Of a DNA stretch of 5,797 nucleotides, positions 1 through 4,585 are shown piece by piece. Within the stretch, counting starts at the first letter, position 1. Each line of letters starts with the position of its first letter. Location of the stretch: assembly GCA_029219125.1 (NCBI GenBank), contig JAQXSU010000199.1:1-5797 (forward strand), written 5' to 3'. The DNA comes from Bacillota bacterium (GTDB lineage: Bacteria > Bacillota > Clostridia > Peptostreptococcales > Anaerovoracaceae). The translations under genes and the position numbers were made by a program. The notes below the pieces were generated by a model. That model was given only the letters and a program-made list of their open reading frames with translations, was not told the origin of the DNA and ran no database searches.

Positions 1-307
1 CACCGGGAGTAAAATTTCTCCTGAGGCTGCCTGTAGAGTCGTAGATTATTTCACCATCTTCCGTTACGACTGCAAAGCCTCCCTCTTTGCCCAGATACTT
101 TCTCGTCGGCACATCTTCATATTTTCCCTGCTGCATATCCTTATCGCTTACCAGTGCGTCTATGTCAGGAATTCTTGAAAGCCATTCAAAATAAGAATCG
201 CTGAGCCAGGATACAAAAAAAGCGATGAGAATAAGGGCCAGTGTAAATCCAAGATATCCCTTGGCAAGAAGAATTACCAGTCGTCCTTTTTTGCGGTTAT
301 CCTTCAA
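1..307 (-). CDS. Sensor histidine kinase, N-terminal fragment (cut by left window edge)
   Basis: Only the first 102 residues are present; the dimerisation and ATPase domains lie outside the window, so the kinase assignment rests on position after an OmpR-type regulator and on the visible topology. The fragment opens with a basic stretch (MKDNRKKGR), then one long hydrophobic segment at about residues 10-35 (LVILLAK...LIAFFVSWL), then a polar, presumably extracytoplasmic region from about residue 36 containing FAVVTEDGEIIYDS (78-91), typical of a small sensory domain. The start is a TTG at 305-307 that overlaps the regulator stop by 11 nt, with a G-rich ribosome site (GAGGGGTGGG, 316-325) 8 nt upstream; no ATG or GTG start fits as well. 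By hand count the GC content is about 44%, lower than the regulator, with AGA arginine codons used repeatedly. It would phosphorylate the adjacent regulator. Signal unknown. Confidence 0.72.
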   Translation of the reverse strand, partial: MKDNRKKGRLVILLAKGYLGFTLALILIAFFVSWLSDSYFEWLSRIPDIDALVSDKDMQQGKYEDVPTRKYLGKEGGFAVVTEDGEIIYDSTGSLRRNFTPG

Positions 308-965
308 ATTTATATCCCACCCCTCTTACCGTGATGATATGTACCGGCCGTTTCGGGTCGTCCGCCAGTTTTTCCCGGATCCGGGAGATGTGCACCATGA
401 TGGTGTTTTCGTCACTCTCAAAATACTCACCGCTGACGGTTTCATACAGCTGGACTTTGGTGTAGATCCGGCCCGGGTTTCGCATCATCACCGACAAAAT
501 CTTGTATTCCATCGGTGTCAGGGGAATCGAGGTCTCTCTTTTGGTCAGGGTGTGGGCCGAAAGATCCAGGCAGAAATCGCCGGCTTTCACCACTTCGGCC
601 GTGCTGACAGCACGCCGCAGCAGGGCTTTGACACGAGCCACCACTTCCAGCGGGTTGAAGGGTTTCGTCATATAGTCGTCGGCGCCGATGTTCAGTCCCA
701 GGATTTTATCGTGGTCCTGATCTCTGGCCGACAGAATCAGAATAGGCATCATGGTCTGCTCCCGCAGATGCCGGGTCAGATCCAGTCCGCTCATCTCCGG
801 CATCATGATATCCAGTATGGCCAGTGCCGGCCGCTGTGCCTGCACGATTTCCAGCGCCTGCCGTCCGTTTTCCGCACTGAGAATCTGGTAGCCCTCGCTT
901 TCCAGGTACAGCTTTAACAGGTCCCGGATGGCTGCGTCATCCTCTGCAATCAGTATTTTCTGCAT
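297..965 (-). CDS. OmpR/PhoB-family response regulator
   Basis: A 222-residue DNA-binding response regulator of full family length. The receiver domain spans about residues 1-120: acidic pair E8/D9 in AEDDAAI, phospho-acceptor D52 in LAILDIMMPEMSG, conserved S79 (LILSARDQ), Y98 and K101 in GADDYMTKPF. The winged-helix output domain spans about 127-222 with the usual PLTPMEYKIL, GRIYTKVQLYE, and VHISRIREKL ... ITVRGVGYKFE signatures of Trans_reg_C. The ATG at 963-965 has a ribosome site AAAGGGG (972-978) 6 nt upstream. The gene precedes and overlaps the kinase, so the pair is translationally coupled. It starts 68 bp after the fused moeA stop on the same strand, with no convincing promoter in the gap, so read-through from moeA is possible. 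Phosphorylation at D52 should control DNA binding; the target genes cannot be told from sequence. General resemblance to VanR/PhoP-like clostridial regulators only. Confidence 0.95.
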   Translation of the reverse strand: MQKILIAEDDAAIRDLLKLYLESEGYQILSAENGRQALEIVQAQRPALAILDIMMPEMSGLDLTRHLREQTMMPILILSARDQDHDKILGLNIGADDYMTKPFNPLEVVARVKALLRRAVSTAEVVKAGDFCLDLSAHTLTKRETSIPLTPMEYKILSVMMRNPGRIYTKVQLYETVSGEYFESDENTIMVHISRIREKLADDPKRPVHIITVRGVGYKFEG

Positions 966-971
966 GTGTTG

Positions 972-978
972 CCCCTTT
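972..978 (-). promoter_or_regulatory. Ribosome binding site of the response regulator
   Basis: AAAGGGG on the minus strand, 6 nt before the ATG at 963-965. It supports this start codon. Confidence 0.6.
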
Positions 979-995
979 CGTTCTTTTCATTTGAC

Positions 996-1026
996 GCGGC
1001 CGGCCGGTATTTACACCGCCGGCCGC
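996..1026 (-). other. GC-rich hairpin between fused moeA and response regulator
   Basis: A perfect 9-bp inverted repeat, GCGGCCGGC (996-1004) and GCCGGCCGC (1018-1026), encloses a 13-nt loop in the 68-bp gap between the two genes. Neither strand has a T-run after it, so it is not a standard intrinsic terminator. It could protect or define the 3' end of the moeA mRNA, partly reduce read-through into the regulator, or act as a binding site. The structure is seen directly; the function is inference. Confidence 0.5.
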
Positions 1027-1033
1027 CTCTGTT

Positions 1034-3019
1034 CTAAATCAATTCGATGTGCCCGGCCTGCCGCCAGCCGTAGCCGCCCATTTCCTTCAGTTTCTCATGG
1101 AATTCCCGGCTTTTCAGAATTTCCAGAAACGCCTGCACCTGCGGTAGCTTCAGATCCTCCCGGTAAATGGCAAAGTCATATTCTTCCGGCCCCACTTCGA
1201 TGAAGTCCAGGCCCATGGCGCTGGCCGCTGACTGGACCCCCATGCCGGCATCGATCTCGTCGGAGGCAACAAGTGCCGCCACCGCCATATGGGTGGCCGC
1301 TTCTTTCTCATAGCCGTCGATGTCCTCCGGCCGGATGCCGGCCTGCTTCAGCATATAGTCCAGCAGCACCCGGGTGCCTGCGCCCCGCTGCCGGTTCACA
1401 TACCGGACTCTGATCAGATCTTCGATACCTTTGATACCCAACGGATTTCCCTTTTTCACCATGATGCCCTGCATCCGGTCCACGCCTTTGATCAGGGCCA
1501 TTGTGCCTTCCGGAAACATCTGCCGCAGGATGGCGGTGTTGTACACACCGTCTGCTTCGTTCAGCAGGTGGGTCGGGGCGATGGTGGTCTCTCTCCGCTG
1601 AAGGGCCATGAGCCCGCCCATGCTGCCCACATGGGTGCTGGACATGTGGAATCCGCCGTTTCCGGCGGCCATCCGGTCGCCGATCAGATCCAGAATCAGA
1701 TCGTGGCTGCCGATGGATACCAGGGTATTTTCGATTTCTTCCAGATCCTTATACAGGCAGACTTCCACCGCTTCACCGGCTTCGCAGCCCTCACTGTTCT
1801 GCGGGATCACGCAAAACCCGTCGGCCCGCACCAGGCTCATGGCGGCGCCGGCCCCTCTGGCCAGCGGCGCCGCCACCAGTTTGTCTCCCACTTTTCCGAT
1901 CTTCACCCGGACATATTCCCGATGTTTCAGGGAGGACACGATCCGGCGGGAAATCACCGCCTGGACGGTTCGGGATCCTGTGGCGGATACGGGAGGTCTG
2001 GCGGCGGTACCCGCCGCGGATCCAACGGCGGTGCTCACGGCCGCAGCAGCAGCGACGGCCGTATCGCCGCCCAGTGCCCGCAGCACCGGCGTCGCGAAGT
2101 TCTCAAAAGCCAGCCACGCACTGACCGGATACCCCGGCAGCCCGATGACCGGCTTGCCGCCTGCGATGGCCAGGATCACCGGCTTTCCAGGCTTCATGGC
2201 GACTCCGTGAATGATTACCTGTCCGATTTCCCTCAAAACATGTACGGTATAGTCTTCCGTTCCCGCGCTGGACCCGGCATTGATCAGCACCATGTCCTGA
2301 GTTTTCAGCTGGCGAAGTACCGTTTCCTTGATTTTTTCATAATCGTCTTCTACGATATCCAGCCGCTCCGGCACACCACCGGCTTCCTCCACCATGGCGG
2401 CAAACATGCCGGAATTGGAATCGATGATGTCTCCCTCCTTCGGCATGGCACTGGGCTTGATGATCTCTGTCCCCGTCGGCAGAATACCCACCCTCGGTTT
2501 CCGGCACACTTCCACCTGCAGATTGCCCGATGCCAGCAGTACGCCGATATCCACCGGCCGGATCATATGGCCGGTCTGGAGTATCATTTCGCCCACCGCA
2601 ATATCTTCTCCGATGGGCCGCACGTGATTCCATCCCGGCACCGAAGCCCGGATTTCCACCGTCTCTTCATCGATTTCCACCACGTCTTCCGCCATGATCA
2701 CTGCATCAAAGGGCGCCTTGATGGGATCCCCCGTATCGACGATTTTATAGTCCAGGTCCAGCTTCAGCCGTTTCGGCCGGCTCTCGTCCGCCCCCTTCGT
2801 ATCCGCCGCCCGAACCGCAATCCCATCCATGGCGGACGCATTAAACAGTGGGGAGCAGCATCTGGCGAATACCGGGCCTGCCGTCCGCCGTCCCAGGCTG
2901 TCGCAGACGTCGATGACCTCCGTCTGTGGCTGCAGCGCACCTGCCTGCTGCAACGCCTCCATATATTTCGCCAGTGCTTCTTCCACCGGTGTGGTTTTCA
3001 AGTACAGGTTCCGCTTCAT
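1034..3019 (-). CDS. MoeA molybdotransferase fused to a C-terminal PBP-like domain
   Basis: A 661-residue protein, about 250 longer than a plain MoeA. Residues 1-170 match MoeA domains I/II (FNASAMDGIAVRAADT at 60-74, TGDPI at 96-100, PIGEDIAVGE at 135-144). Residues 174-310 match the MoCF/MogA-like domain (LPTGTEI at 180-186, GDIIDSNSGM, NAGSSAGTEDYT at 247-258, MKPGKP at 275-280, GLPGYPVSA at 293-301). MoeA domain IV follows at about 352-424. Residues 432-650 form a periplasmic-binding-like domain of the COG1910/PBP_like type: IGSHD, SSTHVGSMGGLMAL (460-473), THLLNEADGVYN, VNRQRGAGTRVLLDYML (541-557), VASDEIDAGMGVQSAA. MoeA catalyses molybdate insertion into adenylylated molybdopterin in the cytosol; catalytic-site equivalents D65, E185, D256 and the KPGK lysines are retained. 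The fused domain has no signal peptide, so it is cytosolic and may bind molybdate or another oxyanion (inference). An Ala-rich insert at about 319-348 separates two MoeA domains. The ATG at 3017-3019 follows AGGAGG by 6 nt. Confidence 0.93.
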   Translation of the reverse strand: MKRNLYLKTTPVEEALAKYMEALQQAGALQPQTEVIDVCDSLGRRTAGPVFARCCSPLFNASAMDGIAVRAADTKGADESRPKRLKLDLDYKIVDTGDPIKAPFDAVIMAEDVVEIDEETVEIRASVPGWNHVRPIGEDIAVGEMILQTGHMIRPVDIGVLLASGNLQVEVCRKPRVGILPTGTEIIKPSAMPKEGDIIDSNSGMFAAMVEEAGGVPERLDIVEDDYEKIKETVLRQLKTQDMVLINAGSSAGTEDYTVHVLREIGQVIIHGVAMKPGKPVILAIAGGKPVIGLPGYPVSAWLAFENFATPVLRALGGDTAVAAAAAVSTAVGSAAGTAARPPVSATGSRTVQAVISRRIVSSLKHREYVRVKIGKVGDKLVAAPLARGAGAAMSLVRADGFCVIPQNSEGCEAGEAVEVCLYKDLEEIENTLVSIGSHDLILDLIGDRMAAGNGGFHMSSTHVGSMGGLMALQRRETTIAPTHLLNEADGVYNTAILRQMFPEGTMALIKGVDRMQGIMVKKGNPLGIKGIEDLIRVRYVNRQRGAGTRVLLDYMLKQAGIRPEDIDGYEKEAATHMAVAALVASDEIDAGMGVQSAASAMGLDFIEVGPEEYDFAIYREDLKLPQVQAFLEILKSREFHEKLKEMGGYGWRQAGHIELI

Positions 3020-3025
3020 ACACTT

Positions 3026-3031
3026 CCTCCT
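3026..3031 (-). promoter_or_regulatory. Ribosome binding site of fused moeA
   Basis: A full AGGAGG on the minus strand, 6 nt before the ATG at 3017-3019. It fixes the start of the 661-residue protein. Confidence 0.85.
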
Positions 3032-3085
3032 GATTTTTCTGCTGAATTGCCCGATTCTCTCGCTTTTTCCTTCAATTCTGCTTCT

Positions 3086-3115
3086 ATTCTATCATGTTCT
3101 GTGACATAGTGGGAA
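3086..3115 (-). promoter_or_regulatory. Putative sigma-A promoter for fused moeA
   Basis: On the minus strand there is an extended -10, TGA-TAGAAT (hexamer at 3086-3091, 5/6 to TATAAT), with a weaker -35 TTCCCA (3110-3115, 4/6) at 18-bp spacing. Transcription would begin near 3078-3080, giving a leader of about 60 nt with no recognisable riboswitch. The -10 overlaps an imperfect palindrome (3089-3109). Confidence 0.5.
3089..3109. promoter_or_regulatory. Imperfect palindrome over the moeA promoter, possible operator
   Basis: On the minus strand it reads CTATGT-CACAGA-ACATgATAG: ten-base arms that pair except for one extra G. It sits between the predicted -35 and -10 and covers part of the -10, where a repressor would block RNA polymerase. 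It does not match the ModE consensus convincingly. Operator function is inference. Confidence 0.3.
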
Positions 3116-3220
3116 AAATTCTTCCAAAATCTTTTCACCCGGTCTGCGTTTGATCGCCGCGGTTGTTTTTTTCTCAGCGTTCTCTCGGCAACCGACCCGC
3201 CTGCAGTTTTCTGTCCCGCT

Positions 3221-3279
3221 GTTTTCCAAAAACCGCGTTTTGTTTTCCAAAAGAAAACTTTTCGGCCTTTTTAGAAAAC
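3221..3279. repeat. Dyad element, copy 1 (four phased half-sites)
   Basis: Half-sites GTTTTC at 3221 and 3242 and GAAAAC at 3253 and 3274 are arranged symmetrically about position 3250, with gaps of 15, 5 and 15 bases. Starts are 21, 11 and 21 bp apart, so all lie on one face of the helix. The 24 bases at 3249-3272 recur exactly in copy 2. The flanking CGTTTT (3236-3241) breaks the long inner hairpin that copy 2 has, while the outer arms GTTTTCCAAAAA and TTTTTAGAAAAC pair at 11 of 12 positions. Confidence 0.85.
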
Positions 3280-3330
3280 TTTCACGCCCAATTCAGTCTG
3301 TGGGACGCAAAACTTCGGAAAACTCATGTT

Positions 3331-3410
3331 TTATTCTGGTTATTATTATGTGATTATTATATATATTTACATAATATTCAATTATCTTCCTTGAATAAAA
3401 TGTAATGTTT
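3331..3410. other. AT-rich core between the two dyad elements
   Basis: By hand count about 13 of 80 bases are G or C (~16%), against more than 55% in most flanking coding sequence. It contains a perfect inverted repeat TATTCAA-N9-TTGAATA (3375-3381, 3391-3397). A consensus TATAAT lies on the minus strand (3356-3361), but the nearest -35-like TTGAAT is only 14 bp away, so a promoter is uncertain. No RNA gene was recognised. Confidence 0.6.
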
Positions 3411-3465
3411 TCTTTTTTCCTCGAAAAGTTTTCAAAAAGAAAACTTTTCGGCCTTTTTGGAAAAC
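3407..3465. repeat. Dyad element, copy 2 (four phased half-sites with perfect inner hairpin)
   Basis: Half-sites GTTTTC at 3407 and 3428 and GAAAAC at 3439 and 3460 repeat the geometry of copy 1 exactly, shifted by 186 bp. The inner part is a perfect 12-bp inverted repeat, CGAAAAGTTTTC (3422-3433) and GAAAACTTTTCG (3439-3450), around a loop of five A. It is followed on the plus strand by GCCTTTTT, but the stem has only four G/C pairs, so it is a poor terminator. It ends 60 bp upstream of the predicted transporter -10. Confidence 0.85.
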
Positions 3466-3501
3466 CGCATTCGCCCGCGGCGTGGAAAACCGTGTTGGCT
3501 C

Positions 3502-3530
3502 TTCCAAAATCCGCCGAATTGTGATACACT
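3502..3530 (+). promoter_or_regulatory. Putative extended -10 promoter for the transporter
   Basis: TGATACACT holds an extended -10 (TG-A-TACACT, hexamer 3525-3530, 4/6 to consensus). The -35 position at 17-bp spacing reads TTCCAA (3502-3507, 3/6), so the promoter would depend on the TG extension or an activator. The start would be near 3537, giving a leader of about 28 nt. Confidence 0.45.
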
Positions 3531-3548
3531 ATTTTCCAGTACAATCGT

Positions 3549-3555
3549 AAGGAGG
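3549..3555 (+). promoter_or_regulatory. Ribosome binding site of the transporter
   Basis: AAGGAGG lies 9 nt before the ATG at 3565-3567. It decides in favour of this start over the in-frame TTG at 3457, which lies inside dyad element copy 2 and upstream of the predicted promoter. Confidence 0.85.
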
Positions 3556-3564
3556 CCACGCACC

Positions 3565-4575
3565 ATGCATCACAACCACAGCCACGCCGGCAATCACAAC
3601 CACAGCCGCGTCGGCAATCGCACAGACAATCGCACCTTGAAATCATCCACAAAATCCGCACTGTTCGCCATGACCACCGTTTTCCTCTGGTCCTCGGCAT
3701 TCCCCATCACCAAAATCGCCGCCCAGTCCTTCGCACCCAACGCCCTGGGGCTGTTCCGCTGCACCCTGGCTGCAGTGATTTTGCTGGGAATCGGCTGCAA
3801 AAATCACCTCAACAAACCAAAAAAGCCCGCCCACATTCTGCTGTTTCTGCTGTCGGGCGGTCTTGGATTTACGCTGTATATGCTGTTTTTCAATACGGGC
3901 ATGCTGACTTTGAATTCTGCCGTAGCCAGCCTGATCATCGCCACCACACCGGTGCTGACGGCTGTAGGTGCTTCCGTTCTTTACCATGAAAAAATCCGTC
4001 CGGCGGGCTGGTGCGCCATCGCGGCAGCATTCGGCGGCGTGGCTATCCTGCTTTTGTCGGACATTGCAGTCAGCGGAAGCGGCACATCCGGCAGTGCCGG
4101 CAGCGGAAGCGGAATCACAGGAAATGAGATCGCCATGGGCAGCGGCCTGCTGTTCATGATCGGTGCGGCCATTGTGTTCTGCGGATATAACCTGCTGAAC
4201 CGGAAGCTCCTTTCCATGGGCTACACGGCGGTGGAAACCGTCACATGGAGCATGGTCTGCGGAGCGCTGCTTCTCATGTTTTTCCTGCCCCAGACCCTGC
4301 CGCAGATCGGACAGGCTGCAGCATCCTGTCTGCCGGCTTTGGCGGCTACCGTCTATCTGGGTGCCATGCCAAGCGCCACTGCTTACCTGCTGTGGAGCCG
4401 CGCCTTTTCCCTGGCCAAAAAGACCAGCGACGTGACCAACTTCCAGTTCCTCACACCGCTCCTTTCCACTGCCATGGGATTTGCCATGCTGGGCGAGATT
4501 CCGTCCCTGTCCACCATCGCCGGCGGTCTGGTCATCATCGCCAGTCTGGTGGTTTTCAGCAGAAAAGGCCGCTGA
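3565..4575 (+). CDS. EamA/DMT-superfamily transporter with His-rich N-terminus
   Basis: A 336-residue integral membrane protein with ten predicted helices in two EamA halves: about 31-53, 58-78, 89-109, 114-138, 147-167, then 188-211, 222-243, 256-278, 289-309, 315-333. Half 1 has the family pattern NSAVASLIIATTPVLTA (117-133) and HEK; half 2 has TNFQFLTPLLSTAMGFAMLGE (291-311), the conserved EamA ending. Family members export or exchange amino acids, metabolites or drugs; the substrate here cannot be told. Two oddities: the first 15 residues carry six histidines (HHNHSHAGNHNHS), and the halves are joined by a Gly/Ser linker (about 169-183). The His tract would be cytosolic in the usual topology and might bind a divalent metal (inference). 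The gene is transcribed apart from both moeA genes: divergent from the fused moeA, and its stop is 10 bp from the stop of the second moeA. Its terminator lies inside that neighbour. Confidence 0.92.
   Translation: MHHNHSHAGNHNHSRVGNRTDNRTLKSSTKSALFAMTTVFLWSSAFPITKIAAQSFAPNALGLFRCTLAAVILLGIGCKNHLNKPKKPAHILLFLLSGGLGFTLYMLFFNTGMLTLNSAVASLIIATTPVLTAVGASVLYHEKIRPAGWCAIAAAFGGVAILLLSDIAVSGSGTSGSAGSGSGITGNEIAMGSGLLFMIGAAIVFCGYNLLNRKLLSMGYTAVETVTWSMVCGALLLMFFLPQTLPQIGQAAASCLPALAATVYLGAMPSATAYLLWSRAFSLAKKTSDVTNFQFLTPLLSTAMGFAMLGEIPSLSTIAGGLVIIASLVVFSRKGR
3568..3615 (+). repeat. 24-bp imperfect tandem repeat encoding the His-rich tract
   Basis: Two adjacent 24-bp units (3568-3591, 3592-3615) differ at 3 of 24 positions and encode HHNHSHAG and NHNHSRVG. 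A third, shortened and diverged unit follows (NRTDNR). This indicates that the N-terminus grew by in-frame duplication. Confidence 0.8.
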
Positions 4576-4585
4576 GTCCGCACCG

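Larger units (their letters stand above)
3120..3564. other. Divergent intergenic region between fused moeA and transporter
   Basis: No protein-coding gene is supported in this stretch. Small open frames have no ribosome site or recognisable protein. It holds eleven copies of the hexamer GTTTTC or its complement GAAAAC between 3206 and 3490, two matching 59-bp dyad elements, an AT-rich core, and the transporter promoter. The first 80 bases (3120-3200) hold a T7 run at 3166-3172 but no clear structure. CTTCCAAAATC is repeated directly at 3121-3131 and 3501-3511. Confidence 0.7.

Noticed and set aside
2247..2258. Altered MoeA loop NAGSSAGTEDYT as a sign of lost activity
   Set aside because: The catalytic Asp and the following KPGK lysines are present, and variation of the SGGVSVG positions is usual among MoeA subfamilies, so loss of activity is not supported.
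3020..3080. Moco or molybdate riboswitch in the fused-moeA leader
   Set aside because: The predicted leader is only about 60 nt and has no visible multi-stem aptamer or terminator.
1289..3109. Long plus-strand open frame opposite the fused moeA
   Set aside because: It is the antisense shadow of a well-supported MoeA fusion. The translation is rich in His, Arg and Pro with no domain pattern, and no ribosome site was seen.
3132..3172. Plus-strand terminator ending in T7 (3166-3172)
   Set aside because: The only stem (ACCCGG with CCGCGGT) needs a bulge and a large loop, and no plus-strand gene lies upstream.
3221..3465. CRISPR array
   Set aside because: There are only two repeat units with internal dyad symmetry and a 127-bp gap, no regular spacers and no cas gene.
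3457..3564. Upstream TTG start extending the transporter by 36 residues
   Set aside because: It begins inside dyad element copy 2 and upstream of the predicted promoter, whereas the ATG at 3565 has a strong AAGGAGG at good distance.
3293..3700. Minus-strand frame rich in Cys-Asp-Cys repeats
   Set aside because: The Cys repeats are the reverse reading of the transporter His-rich tandem repeat. It crosses the AT-rich core and lacks a ribosome site, so it is not a metallothionein-like gene.
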